Source: Paludibacteraceae bacterium
GTDB taxonomy: Bacteria > Bacteroidota > Bacteroidia > Bacteroidales > Paludibacteraceae
Assembly: GCA_024399835.1 (NCBI GenBank)
Contig: JAKSNK010000012.1
Location: 1 to 48,999, forward strand
Length of the DNA stretch: 48,999 nucleotides
Direction of reading: 5' to 3'
The position numbers were made by a program, and so were the translations under genes. This document shows, piece by piece, positions 25,122-33,909 of the stretch. The notes beneath the pieces were generated by a model. The model was not told the origin of the DNA and ran no database searches. It was given only the letters and a program-made list of their open reading frames with translations. Position 1 is the first letter of the stretch, and every line of letters begins with the position of its first letter.

Positions 25122-26846
25122 TTACTTTTTAGGATGCCCCAACAGGGTATAGGTTCTGTTGTCACGGCGAATAACAACAACACCATTTCGCAATTCTTTG
25201 GTTATTGAGGAAGGGGTCTTAGGCGATGTGGATAATCGGGTTGGAATGATTCCTGTTCCAACCACACGAATGGTGTTGGTCGGGCGCAGGTTATGGGGTG
25301 TTACACGATAATAAACGATAGAGTCTTTGGGTAATCCGCAAACTACCGAAGCACTCGTTCCTGTCACTTCTCTCGGATAATCCGATAGGGAAGTCTCTAT
25401 AGTCTGTTCGTCCCCTGTGTAGAGGAAAACTTGCTGCAACGAGATACGATGATAATTACCACTCTTGCCAACTTCTTTCTGCCATAAAGAAATCGTATCT
25501 GTTTCCTCGGGAATGGGGAATACATATATTTGCTCGTCCAGTACCAGCGGCTGAGAGGCAATAATTGCGCCATTATTCCCTTTGACGATGAGTTCTGCCG
25601 TGGCATCGCTTTTGAATACGCAGCATTTGACGGCAAGATATGTGTTGGCTGCAGCTTTGCCAAAATCAGTAATGCGCAGTTGCTTTAAAGCCGAAGTGGT
25701 GGACATGCAAGTTGCATAGGAACCGTCCATATTGCCATAAGTGGATGGTGTTCCGTCTGCATTGAGCCAACTCAGTTGCGGAATGGTGTCCAAAACGGAA
25801 TTCTTAAAACCCCACATTGCAACCAATGTGTCGTTATGACCCGTTATTTCTCGTGTGAATACATCCAAATCATACGATTCGCTTCCTGTATTGCTCCAAT
25901 GAGCGGTAAAACCTGTTGTCGTAATACTATCTGCCTCGTATGCGGTAGGATTGGTTGTACTAACAGGTATTGGATACTCGGGCGAGGTGGTACACATTAA
26001 ATCTGCCAACACCACTGCCTGTCCTTGTTTGTTTCCCCAAATATATTCCACCAATTCGGGGTACTCAATAAACGGATTGCGGTTATGCTGAATGGACGAA
26101 ACGGCATTTAGACGGTTAATCTCTTTTTTGCTCACAGGGTCAATGCGGTGCCAATTGAGCAAGATTTGAATCAGGTAGGGAGAGAGTGTCTTGTAGGAAG
26201 AGTTGTTGACATAAGCAGCATAATCAGAAACCCATTGCAGATCTTCATACGCAGTGGCGATATAAAAGTATGCCCGTGCAAAATCGCCCTTATACTCGTC
26301 ACAAACACAAAATGCGTAACTATTCCATGTCGTATCCCGTCCCATGAAGAACAGACCGTTGTTCACTTTGGACGAGTCCGCCAAGATGCCGGGAGGGTAG
26401 TTGGATTTATTATTATTTGCAATTCGGTCAGCAGGGCATAGATGGTATAAGTCTTTATACGCATCATTGTCTGTGCCGCCCCACCAAGATTTGGGAAAAC
26501 TATGCTCAATGTCCAAACCCGCCACGCTGCCATAGTTGATGGGAAAATAGCGTTTAGTGGCGGAATACATGTCCCAAACCGTCCCGTCGGAACGAATATC
26601 CGTTGAGTTAAAGCCCATCCATGTGCAAGGTTTAGGGTCTCCTATTTTCCACTCTCCCGATTTATTGGTAGAGTGGGCATCATAGCCGTATTTCCACCGT
26701 TCACCGCCTTTGACTATATCGTGCAAGGTAGATTTAAGCAATGAGTCCGCCTTACCATCTATCGCATCGTAATATCCCACAGGGACAGGTTCTGCGTAAA
26801 GAAAAGTGGCAATTGCCAATAAAACGAAAGGAATGATTCTTTTCAT
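25122..26846 (-). CDS. Secreted endonuclease I-family nuclease
   Basis: A 574-residue protein with a signal peptide (ends near FLYAEP). Residues 25-300 form an endonuclease I domain with the active-site block LDIEHSFPKSWWGG, then YKDLYHLCPADRIANNNKSN. This is the EHxxPKS...N...N pattern of bacterial DNA/RNA-cleaving periplasmic or extracellular enzymes. A beta-sandwich (carbohydrate-binding-like) domain occupies about 305-450, then a fibronectin-like segment. The end, ELRNGVVVIRRDNRTYTLLG plus HPKK, is the short tail shared with other secreted proteins here. A role in degrading extracellular nucleic acid for phosphate or nucleosides is inferred. It stands alone, with a repeat array between it and pssA. 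Confidence 0.9.
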   Translation of the reverse strand: MKRIIPFVLLAIATFLYAEPVPVGYYDAIDGKADSLLKSTLHDIVKGGERWKYGYDAHSTNKSGEWKIGDPKPCTWMGFNSTDIRSDGTVWDMYSATKRYFPINYGSVAGLDIEHSFPKSWWGGTDNDAYKDLYHLCPADRIANNNKSNYPPGILADSSKVNNGLFFMGRDTTWNSYAFCVCDEYKGDFARAYFYIATAYEDLQWVSDYAAYVNNSSYKTLSPYLIQILLNWHRIDPVSKKEINRLNAVSSIQHNRNPFIEYPELVEYIWGNKQGQAVVLADLMCTTSPEYPIPVSTTNPTAYEADSITTTGFTAHWSNTGSESYDLDVFTREITGHNDTLVAMWGFKNSVLDTIPQLSWLNADGTPSTYGNMDGSYATCMSTTSALKQLRITDFGKAAANTYLAVKCCVFKSDATAELIVKGNNGAIIASQPLVLDEQIYVFPIPEETDTISLWQKEVGKSGNYHRISLQQVFLYTGDEQTIETSLSDYPREVTGTSASVVCGLPKDSIVYYRVTPHNLRPTNTIRVVGTGIIPTRLSTSPKTPSSITKELRNGVVVIRRDNRTYTLLGHPKK

Positions 26847-26870
26847 AGATATTTATACTAATTGGTGGTG

Positions 26871-26964
26871 GCTTAACGGTGGCTTCTACTCCCGTTCTAC
26901 CCCCGTTAAGGTATCGCTATACTACCGCTATACTACCGCTCTACTACCGATGTTCTACCGATAA
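26871..26964. repeat. Family C repeat array at the pssA 3' end
   Basis: Two modules. 26871-26906 holds 11-bp-phased units of the CTACTCCCGTT type; 26911-26964 holds units of the CTATACTACCG/CTACTACCGAT type. The last five codons and stop of pssA lie inside the array. The same two modules occur in reverse orientation and swapped order at 47891-47995. Apart from this array the 26847-26943 gap is empty. Confidence 0.8.
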
Positions 26965-27654
26965 GAGCAGGTTAAGGGTAACATACCACAAAATAACGCC
27001 TGCACCGGCAGCCAAACCAAATTCGATATGCTGATAACGAATCGCCTCAAAGATGCAGAAAACGACCAAGACAAGCGCACCAATGAGGAACATAAACTTG
27101 TCGGCATTGTCGTGCCAAGTGAGATTGTGGAACTTCAAACTGAAGAAAGGTATTTCAGCGAGTAGCAAATAACAACTGAGCCAACTGATTGCGACCAGTA
27201 CCCATGGCATCCAAACGGCAGTCATCATTTGATAGGGCATGCAACAGAGAGATGCCCAAAAAATAGCGTTAGCAGGAGTCGCCAGTCCGATAAAACTGCT
27301 GGTCTGCCGTTCGTCAAGGTTGAACTTGGCAAGGCGCAAGGCAGAGAAAGCAGCCATGGCGAGAACGAGCAGCGACCACCATCCGATGAGCGGACGCAAG
27401 TAGCAACTGAGTGCCATAGCCGGCGCAAGACCGAAAGTGATGTCGTCGGCGAGAGAGTCAAGTTCGATGCCCATCTTATTGCCTACACCGAGTGCGCGGG
27501 CGGTCATTCCGTCGAAGAAATCGAAGAAAGCGCCGAGCAAGATAAGCGCAAAAGCCCATACAAAGGCGTTTTGGGTCGCCATAAAAGTTGCAACAGCACC
27601 ACAAAGAAGGTTGGCGCAAGTAAAAGAATCGGGAATCAGTCGTTTGGTATTCAT
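26944..27654 (-). CDS. pssA: CDP-diacylglycerol--serine O-phosphatidyltransferase
   Basis: A 236-residue integral membrane protein with about eight helices. The CDP-alcohol phosphotransferase signature is complete: DFFDGMTARALGVGNKMGIE followed by LDSLADD, i.e. D-x2-DG-x2-AR-x8-G-x3-D-x3-D. It makes phosphatidylserine from CDP-diacylglycerol and serine, the precursor of phosphatidylethanolamine, at the inner membrane. It follows the MFS gene by 5 bp on the same strand and probably shares its promoter at 29001-29032. The C-terminus SVEHR and the stop are encoded by the family C repeat, so the last residues are probably not native. Confidence 0.93.
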   Translation of the reverse strand: MNTKRLIPDSFTCANLLCGAVATFMATQNAFVWAFALILLGAFFDFFDGMTARALGVGNKMGIELDSLADDITFGLAPAMALSCYLRPLIGWWSLLVLAMAAFSALRLAKFNLDERQTSSFIGLATPANAIFWASLCCMPYQMMTAVWMPWVLVAISWLSCYLLLAEIPFFSLKFHNLTWHDNADKFMFLIGALVLVVFCIFEAIRYQHIEFGLAAGAGVILWYVTLNLLLSVEHR

Positions 27655-27659
27655 GATGA

Positions 27660-28970
27660 TTATTTTAGTTGTTTATATGCATAATAAGTTACTATAAAAG
27701 TTGTGATACTGCACGCATTTGCTATCCAAAAAAATGTATTATATCCCCATGTCAATTCTATTTTTCCTGCTATAAAACCAGGTATCATCATACTTAATGC
27801 CATAAAGGCAGTGCAGATTGCATAATGAGATGTTTTATATTTTCCATCGGAAACATGTATCATATACATCATATAGGCGGTAAATCCATATCCGTAGCCC
27901 AATTGCTCAAATCCGATAGCAGAACCGATTACCCATAGCGATGTGGGTTGAAAATAACTTAAATATACATACACGAAACTTGGTAGGGTAAGAGCAAGTG
28001 CCATTCCCCAAATAGAACGTTTGAGTCCTTTATGAGCAATTACTAAACCTCCCATAATACCACCTGTTAATAAGCAAATAACACCAATCGTTCCATATAA
28101 TAATCCATAGACACTGGTACTCATCCCCAATCCGCCACCAAAAATTTGTCCGTTAACGATACTCGTCTGTCTAGCATCCACCAAGAAAGCAGGACACAGC
28201 TTGACCAAAAATCCTTCACTTAAACGATATAGGAGCATAAAGCAAATAGCCAATACGATTCCTGGTTTGGTAAAGAATGAGATAAATGAGTTACATAATT
28301 CTTTCCATATAACAGAATTATCAATGTCAGAGGTTGTGGGTGTGTCTTCACATTTTGGCAGGACAAAATAGTGATAGATTCCGAAGAAAAAGAGAAGGAT
28401 AGCTGTGATAGCAATTGTCACTTGCCAAGATAGGGGAATGTTTTCTGTTTGATTCTCAATAGTTCCCGCAATATAGACTAGAATGCCTTGCGAGAAAACG
28501 CTGGCTATACGATAAAATGTGGAACGAATGCCTACAAATGCTGCTTGGCTAGTTTGATTATGTGCGAGCAAATAAAAACCATCTGCTGCTATGTCGTGTG
28601 TGGCAGAGGCAAAAGCTGATAGAATAAATAGAATAAGGGTAAACTTAAACATTTCTATCGAAGTGCCTTTTGTTTGTATTAATGTCGCATCTGGATGTGG
28701 GAGAGTGATGACTAATAGAACACAAAGAACGGCTAGTACTAATTGTGTGGTGATAATCCACCAGCGTTTAGTTTTAAACACTTCTACAAATGGACTCCAT
28801 AAAAATTTGAGGAACCAAGGAAAATAGAGTAATGTAGTGAAAAAAGATAAGTCATCGTTAGGTACACCCATCTTGGCAAATAATAGTACAGATATACTAT
28901 TTACTAAAAAGTATGGAATACCTTCAAAAAAATACAGCGTTGGTACCCACCACCAAGGAGAACGATTCAT
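27660..28970 (-). CDS. MFS transporter (AmpG/PAT-like)
   Basis: A 436-residue, 12-helix membrane protein. It opens with MNRSPWWWVPTLYFFEGIPY and has the loop LWSPFVEVFKTKRWW, both typical of the AmpG-like MFS proteins of Bacteroidota. That group imports muropeptides or related compounds, though the substrate here is unproven. The longer reading frame begins at 29003, but that ATG lies within a terminator hairpin and at the promoter -7 box. The ATG at 28970 is therefore the better start, with a leader of about 27 nt. The gene is visibly more A/T-rich than pssA and the surface-protein genes around it, which could reflect transfer or membrane-protein codon bias. Confidence 0.88.
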   Translation of the reverse strand: MNRSPWWWVPTLYFFEGIPYFLVNSISVLLFAKMGVPNDDLSFFTTLLYFPWFLKFLWSPFVEVFKTKRWWIITTQLVLAVLCVLLVITLPHPDATLIQTKGTSIEMFKFTLILFILSAFASATHDIAADGFYLLAHNQTSQAAFVGIRSTFYRIASVFSQGILVYIAGTIENQTENIPLSWQVTIAITAILLFFFGIYHYFVLPKCEDTPTTSDIDNSVIWKELCNSFISFFTKPGIVLAICFMLLYRLSEGFLVKLCPAFLVDARQTSIVNGQIFGGGLGMSTSVYGLLYGTIGVICLLTGGIMGGLVIAHKGLKRSIWGMALALTLPSFVYVYLSYFQPTSLWVIGSAIGFEQLGYGYGFTAYMMYMIHVSDGKYKTSHYAICTAFMALSMMIPGFIAGKIELTWGYNTFFWIANACSITTFIVTYYAYKQLK

Positions 28971-28973
28971 ATT

Positions 28974-29001
28974 AAAAAAAGCAGCCGTCATAAACGGCTG
29001 C
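28974..29001 (-). terminator. Terminator of the 29048-30619 gene
   Basis: On the minus strand the 9-bp stem GCAGCCGTT/GACGGCTGC-type hairpin (29001-28981) runs into seven T residues (28980-28974). Its first base coincides with the end of the -7 element of the next gene. Confidence 0.85.
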
Positions 29002-29032
29002 AAAGTTACTGAAAATATTTGATATTTCCAAA
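29001..29032 (-). promoter_or_regulatory. Promoter of MFS-pssA overlapping the terminator
   Basis: On the minus strand TTTG (29032-29029), a 20-bp spacer and TAACTTTG (29008-29001) form a perfect match to the consensus. Transcription would begin near 28997, inside the terminator hairpin of the upstream gene. Confidence 0.75.
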
Positions 29033-29047
29033 TATTTATGCGGAATT

Positions 29048-30619
29048 TTACATCTTTTGTCCTTGCACGGTGTAAATATCCGATTCGTGGAGGAGGTAGA
29101 GACGACCGTTGCGTATGTATTTCGTTGTTTTGGGACGCTTGAAGACCAATTTGAGGGCTGTGTTTGTAGAATCTTTTTTGCGATAAACCTTAATCTCAAG
29201 CAGATAAGTGCTCGTGTTACCCGACCGACCGAGATATAGCGCATCAGTGCTTTCAGTCAGCACAAACGATTGTGCGGAAGGCATACTTTCTGTATCTGTT
29301 TCGGAGTCCATGAAGTCCTCAGAAGTATAGATTGGCTGCCCGTCGATACCGGTATAGACAGCGACTGCACCACGTTTGCCGCTATCACCACTCTTAATAT
29401 ATCCAGTAACTACAACGCTGTCTCCTGCTTGAAAACCGCCTTGTGCCGGGAAAATCTCAATGTAATTATAGGTGGTCACATTGTCTTTGGTAGAGGAAAA
29501 ACTATTGGAGAATTTGACCGCTTTAGCCGGTTTGCTGCCTGCCACTTTGCCGCCCTCTCCAATGGTGGTTGATCCCCCTAACTGATGTGTGCCGACATTG
29601 TTTTGCAAATCGTAGATGATGTCACATGTAGGGTCGTCAGAGATAGGAACGAAAGGTGTGTCGCCGCCTCCAGTTTCGCCGCCTCCACCTTGTTCTTGAC
29701 TACTGTTGGCAGGACGAGTGTATTTGTAGATGGGAACATCATCTGTTTGATCACTGGTTGTATAGAAAGTCAAACTATCTAACCAAGCTACAGATTCTCC
29801 TTGTTTTTCTTCTTTGTAGGCAGCTATTTGCTTGGGCGCGCGTGCAACGGTAGCAGTCAAACTCTCGTTGCCTTGGCGTTCCCAAATGAGGGCAAAGGGT
29901 TTGTTCTTGATAATCATCCATTTGCCATCGGGTGAGATGTCGCCTGCGGTGCAATAATCGAAGTTATCGCCACTTTGACCTAACTCCTGCACTTTGGTCA
30001 GTTTCTGCACCGATGTGCCATAGTTAGTGGCAAAGGGCAGTTTATAAAGTGTGCAAACACCACCTTCCACTTTATCAACTACATAGAGTATCTGTTCTAT
30101 GTTATCGTACATCAGTGTTTCGGTGTTGTGTGCTTTGTTGTCGGGATAACCGAATTTGATGTAGTTGACAGCGATGTTTTTGCTGCCGTTTGTGATGGCG
30201 GGTTCCTCGAAATAGTAGATGATGTAGTTGTCCTTGTATTTGAGTTTATTGTCACCTACGGCACCTACAAAAACATAGTTTTTGTTGTTATAAACGCCAG
30301 TACAAATATCTTCCCAATCATCGCGAGAGGTGGTTCCGCTATTGAAAGTAAGGGTCATCACCTTCGTACCATCCGGATTAATGGCTGTGATGCCTTTAAA
30401 ATCTGCATTCTCGTCTCCGTGAATCCAGAGATAACCAGGGGTCGTGCGACTGCAAGCCATACCCGATACTTCCGTGATGACATTTTTGTACGCTGTTCCG
30501 CACTCTGAACGAGTGAAACGCGAATCTTGAGTTAATGAACCACCATTGTACTTGATAGATGCTCCAAAAACGGACATGGTCATCATGACCATTGCCATCG
30601 AAAAAAGACCTTTTTTCAT
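29048..30619 (-). CDS. Secreted protein with propeller-like N-terminal half
   Basis: A 523-residue exported protein. The signal peptide ends near SVFGAS. Residues 25-300 contain repeated beta-strand blocks with ISPDGKWMIIKNKPFALIWE and ITAINPDGTKVMTLTF, suggesting a beta-propeller related to esterase/phytase-like or WD-type folds. A Gly-rich linker (QEQGGGGETGGGDTP) leads to a beta-sandwich domain of about 140 residues. The end, KYIRNGRLYLLHESDIYTVQ plus GQKM, is the short secretion-type tail. No catalytic motif is recognisable and I do not assign a function. A terminator follows it at 28974-29001; it is not coupled to the foldase gene upstream, whose own terminator lies at 30687-30721. Confidence 0.75.
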   Translation of the reverse strand: MKKGLFSMAMVMMTMSVFGASIKYNGGSLTQDSRFTRSECGTAYKNVITEVSGMACSRTTPGYLWIHGDENADFKGITAINPDGTKVMTLTFNSGTTSRDDWEDICTGVYNNKNYVFVGAVGDNKLKYKDNYIIYYFEEPAITNGSKNIAVNYIKFGYPDNKAHNTETLMYDNIEQILYVVDKVEGGVCTLYKLPFATNYGTSVQKLTKVQELGQSGDNFDYCTAGDISPDGKWMIIKNKPFALIWERQGNESLTATVARAPKQIAAYKEEKQGESVAWLDSLTFYTTSDQTDDVPIYKYTRPANSSQEQGGGGETGGGDTPFVPISDDPTCDIIYDLQNNVGTHQLGGSTTIGEGGKVAGSKPAKAVKFSNSFSSTKDNVTTYNYIEIFPAQGGFQAGDSVVVTGYIKSGDSGKRGAVAVYTGIDGQPIYTSEDFMDSETDTESMPSAQSFVLTESTDALYLGRSGNTSTYLLEIKVYRKKDSTNTALKLVFKRPKTTKYIRNGRLYLLHESDIYTVQGQKM

Positions 30620-30686
30620 ACCTTTGTTGTGTTCATATGCGCGTGTGCGCGTTTTCTTTATAGTATTGTGTGTTGGTTTATAAACA

Positions 30687-30721
30687 AATCAAGCAACGCG
30701 CTAAAGTGGCGTTGCTTGATT
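30687..30721 (-). terminator. Hairpin terminator after the PpiD-like gene
   Basis: A perfect 13-bp stem AATCAAGCAACGC/GCGTTGCTTGATT with a 9-nt loop lies just past the stop at 30739. The T tract on the minus strand is broken (TTGTTTAT), so efficiency may be moderate. Confidence 0.7.
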
Positions 30722-30738
30722 GAATATTTATGTTGCAA

Positions 30739-32742
30739 TTATTGGAAATTGCTTCGGTTGTCCTCGATATCTGCTTTGTCTTGCAAATAGGAGATTGCCT
30801 GATAGGGCAGCGAGTAGGAGTAGCGCATGTTCATCTGCTGAATCATAGCGGCGTCATCCTGTTCGGCAGCTGCGGCATTCTGTGCGCCGGGAATGAGCAT
30901 ATATACGCCCTGTTCACCTTTAACGGGTGCGCTCAATTGTCCTTGTGCAGTAGCAAATGCGACACCTACAACGGCGGGCTCCATACCGGCATTGCCAAAT
31001 ACGCTGCCTCCCATATTGATACCTTCGGCTGTCTGAATTTCGCTTGCTGCCAATTGTGCTGCTTCTTCAAGAGTCTTGGCAGCGCTGAGATTAGCTATCA
31101 TCTGCTCGGCTTTTTTGTCGCGGATAGCGAGTGCGCGCAATTCGCCTTCAACCTCGCTCATACGGCGATAATCACCATCGCTTGCTTCGGTCAGAATAGC
31201 GATAATGAACTGGTCACCGCACTCATATACATCGCTGATGTCGCCTTCTTTGGCTTCAAATGCCCAACGAACGATAGGACGGCTCTGCTTGAGTTGACCG
31301 ATTTTGTATTGGTTCTTATCCATATTGTAAGCGGGGTGCATAGGCATGCCTTCGTTTTCGGCAGCGGCACGGAATTGCTCTTCGGTGGGGTTAGCCACGA
31401 TGAACTGTTTGGCTTTGTTGTAAAGGATAGAGTAGGTCTTGGAAGAAGGATCCACTTTGCGCTCCAGCATGGCGATTTTAACGCGTGGAGAAGATTTGGC
31501 GATGTCCACACATTCGAGAGTAAGTTCGCCCATACCCTGTGCCACGGTAAATTGCTCGCCTTTCTTGGCTGTGAATGCTTTCTCTGCTATGTTTTGAGGA
31601 AGCATGGCTTCGGTGTACCACAAGGGCTCTTGTTCGTCCTGTCCTTCGGCAACTACGCGCAGTTGGACGGAGTCGGGCATGTTGTAACCGCATTCCACAA
31701 GCCGTGCCATACGATAAATACCGTTGTCAAAGGTGAGAGGCATAAAGGCATCCTTGTGTGCACCTGCACCAAAAGCAAAGTCCTTGTATGCTGCGGGGAT
31801 AGTGGCTTCGGAGTAGTTGCGTCCGTCATACATAACATCAGAGTTAGGGTTGACAACGAGTGCAACATCTTCGGTAGATTGAAGTTCCTGCTCCAATGCC
31901 TTCATTTCTGCTTCGGCATTTTGGAAGTCTTCCTCAGAAGGCACGATAGCAAAACTGATATAGTCAACAGAGCGGTTGGGGGTCTGTTTGTAGAGTTGCT
32001 TGCGCTGGTTGTAGATCTTTTTCATGTCCACCTCTTTGACACTAACGGTCGAATCGGCAATAGCGGAGTAGGGTTGCATGATGTATCGTGCATCCACAGA
32101 AGTCTGATTGGCGATGAATTGATATTTAGCATCAATATTGTTAGCCGTGATAAGTTGTTGCAGCAATCCTGTGTATTTCTCCTGCATGCGTGTGAGACGG
32201 GTAGCATTCTCCCAATACATCCAATAAGTCTTGGCTTGTTTAAGGTTGGCTGCCTGCTCTTCGTTTTCGGCTTCTTGCTCCAACGAGTGTAAGAAGCGTA
32301 CCAAATTTTCGCTGCTGAACTGTCCGTTTTCGTCGCAGAAAGCACGGCGTTGACGGATGAGCTGGTGAGGGTTCTTGCCGATGCACAATTCGCTGAGTTC
32401 GTCGGCGGTAACATCCATACCGATTTTTTCGCATTCTGCGCGAAGCGTCCAATCCATCGCCATCATGTTCCACACCTGGTTGTTGATTTGGCTTGCCATG
32501 TCTTCGTCCTGATCGGTGCGCCCTGTTTCAATTTTGTACACTTCGGTGAGTTGCTCTTTTGCAGCTTCCCAGTCGGTATAGTGCACTTTGTGCCCTTGAA
32601 TGGTGCCGACATATTCGCGACTGCGGTTAAAGAAACTACTTCCCGAATTGAGGAAGTCACCTAAGATAAATGCCAACATAGCCAATCCTACGATAACGAG
32701 CAGGATAACGCCATGATTTCTAATTTTTTGTAAAGTTGCCAT
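30739..32742 (-). CDS. PpiD/SurA_N-type periplasmic foldase with reduced PPIase domain
   Basis: A 667-residue protein with a single N-terminal anchor (VILLVIVGLAMLAFILGDFL, residues 12-31) and a large periplasmic part. Residues 33-330 match the SurA_N/PpiD chaperone region, rich in helices. In relatives a parvulin domain of about 110 residues, with a RHIL-type motif, follows. Here the region after NMPDSVQLRV is only about 70 residues. It keeps the C-terminal parvulin-like strand pattern (PLWYTEAMLPQNIAEKAFTA) but lacks the central helices, so catalysis is doubtful. The C-terminal part (about 430-667) is the second foldase half. It probably helps fold outer-membrane and surface proteins. It ends at a strong hairpin and is 16 bp downstream of the lipoprotein gene. 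Confidence 0.87.
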   Translation of the reverse strand: MATLQKIRNHGVILLVIVGLAMLAFILGDFLNSGSSFFNRSREYVGTIQGHKVHYTDWEAAKEQLTEVYKIETGRTDQDEDMASQINNQVWNMMAMDWTLRAECEKIGMDVTADELSELCIGKNPHQLIRQRRAFCDENGQFSSENLVRFLHSLEQEAENEEQAANLKQAKTYWMYWENATRLTRMQEKYTGLLQQLITANNIDAKYQFIANQTSVDARYIMQPYSAIADSTVSVKEVDMKKIYNQRKQLYKQTPNRSVDYISFAIVPSEEDFQNAEAEMKALEQELQSTEDVALVVNPNSDVMYDGRNYSEATIPAAYKDFAFGAGAHKDAFMPLTFDNGIYRMARLVECGYNMPDSVQLRVVAEGQDEQEPLWYTEAMLPQNIAEKAFTAKKGEQFTVAQGMGELTLECVDIAKSSPRVKIAMLERKVDPSSKTYSILYNKAKQFIVANPTEEQFRAAAENEGMPMHPAYNMDKNQYKIGQLKQSRPIVRWAFEAKEGDISDVYECGDQFIIAILTEASDGDYRRMSEVEGELRALAIRDKKAEQMIANLSAAKTLEEAAQLAASEIQTAEGINMGGSVFGNAGMEPAVVGVAFATAQGQLSAPVKGEQGVYMLIPGAQNAAAAEQDDAAMIQQMNMRYSYSLPYQAISYLQDKADIEDNRSNFQ

Positions 32743-32758
32743 AATATATTATTTTAAT

Positions 32759-33781
32759 TTATTTCCTTGAATGTTTATCTCCGCCGATAGAAATAGACTT
32801 GATAGTCCATTTTGGGGCAGATTGTGCGGTACTCTTATACACAAATGCTACGCGCATGTTCGCGCTTGCGTATGCACTAATATCTATAGTGTTCGCTTTG
32901 TATCCGGGAATCGTGCCGCCGTTGAAATTGGGAATGTCGATGTCCGTCCAATTGACGCCGTCGCTGCTTACTTTGAGTAGGAGCTGTTCGTGTATGTCGG
33001 TGGCAACACCTTGTTCTATATTCTTGATATAATGGTTCTCAAATTCCAACTTGGGCGATTGCAGTTTCATGGCAGGTATGTTGAAGACAGGTGAAACGAG
33101 CCATGTCTCTCCTGCGAGGCGTGCGCCTTCGGGGCTGACTGCCTGTGCAACTACGGCATAGTCTTCACCGTCTTTTACGGTCTTCCATACATTGACACCC
33201 GGGTCAGATTTGACAACCGTTTCCCAGTCGCCCAATCCGTTTGAGAAATCTGCCGTATAGACCGGTTCGAATTTAATGGGGTAAGGATTGTCGTTGGTGG
33301 TATAATACAGGAACGGAGAACTTTTTCCGTCTGTTTCGATTGTTCCGTTGTAGTTGTAAAGTTTGCAGCAGACGACAACGAAATCTCCAATCTCAATGTC
33401 TTCCGCATTGAAATCTCCCCCGTTGAGTCCTTTGATTTGGTAGGCATAGAAGTCGATGTTAGCCATCTTGCTGTCTTGCATGTAGAAATATGCCTTATGT
33501 TCTTTGGCAATTCCTGTAGCATGTTTGTCAGGATGAAAACTCTTGACAAGTCCCTTAATATAATACATTTGGGTGGACGCTTGCCCGCTATTGAGTGTTT
33601 TGCCGATTTTTAACGCTTCCTGAACGGTAATGGCATTGGCAGGTATATTCATGCCTGTGCAGTCAACCGTGTCGTACAAATGGATATCCTCTACCGGTCC
33701 CGAAGGAAAATCGTTGTGTTCGCACGCGCATAATGCGACGGCGAAAACGAAAATGAGTGATTTAAGTGCGTTTGTGTTCAT
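32759..33781 (-). CDS. OB-fold lipoprotein with a C-terminal jelly-roll domain
   Basis: A 340-residue lipoprotein starting MNTNALKSLIFVF with lipobox ALCAC at about residue 20. Residues 40-170 fit the OB-fold region found in Bacteroidota lipoproteins of the DUF5689/DUF6359 type (ALKIGKTLNSGQASTQMYYI...VVVCCKLYNYNGTIE). Residues 175-340 resemble a cleaved-adhesin or discoidin-like jelly roll (ADFSNGLGDWETV, TWLVSPVFNI, LLLKVSSDGVNWTDI). The longer reading frame would start at 33793, which lies inside the promoter -7 box, so 33781 is chosen. Even this gives a leader of only a few bases. Function is likely surface binding of a glycan or protein, inferred from fold class. It is 16 bp from the PpiD-like gene and probably co-transcribed. 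Confidence 0.8.
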   Translation of the reverse strand: MNTNALKSLIFVFAVALCACEHNDFPSGPVEDIHLYDTVDCTGMNIPANAITVQEALKIGKTLNSGQASTQMYYIKGLVKSFHPDKHATGIAKEHKAYFYMQDSKMANIDFYAYQIKGLNGGDFNAEDIEIGDFVVVCCKLYNYNGTIETDGKSSPFLYYTTNDNPYPIKFEPVYTADFSNGLGDWETVVKSDPGVNVWKTVKDGEDYAVVAQAVSPEGARLAGETWLVSPVFNIPAMKLQSPKLEFENHYIKNIEQGVATDIHEQLLLKVSSDGVNWTDIDIPNFNGGTIPGYKANTIDISAYASANMRVAFVYKSTAQSAPKWTIKSISIGGDKHSRK

Positions 33782-33790
33782 AATAGTGCA

Positions 33791-33822
33791 CAAAAGTACA
33801 CTTTTTTCGCGATATATGCAAA
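33791..33822 (-). promoter_or_regulatory. Promoter of the lipoprotein-PpiD operon
   Basis: Minus-strand TTTG (33822-33819), 20-bp spacer, TACTTTTG (33798-33791). The expected start near 33787 leaves about six bases before the ATG. Confidence 0.75.
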
Positions 33823-33859
33823 CATTTTTATAAAAAAATGATTTTTTTTCTTAAAATTA

Positions 33860-33890
33860 TTTGGTAATCCAAAAAAATGTAGTATCTTTG
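33860..33890 (+). promoter_or_regulatory. Promoter of the infC-rpmI-rplT operon
   Basis: TTTG at 33860-33863, a 19-bp spacer and TATCTTTG at 33883-33890, 20 bp before the infC ATG. Confidence 0.78.
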
Positions 33891-33909
33891 CACGAATTTT
33901 TGAACATAG

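Noticed and set aside
30730-32292. 520-residue frame antisense to the PpiD-like gene
   Set aside because: Cys/Phe/His-rich shadow translation with no recognisable domain; the minus-strand gene has an anchor, family match and terminator.
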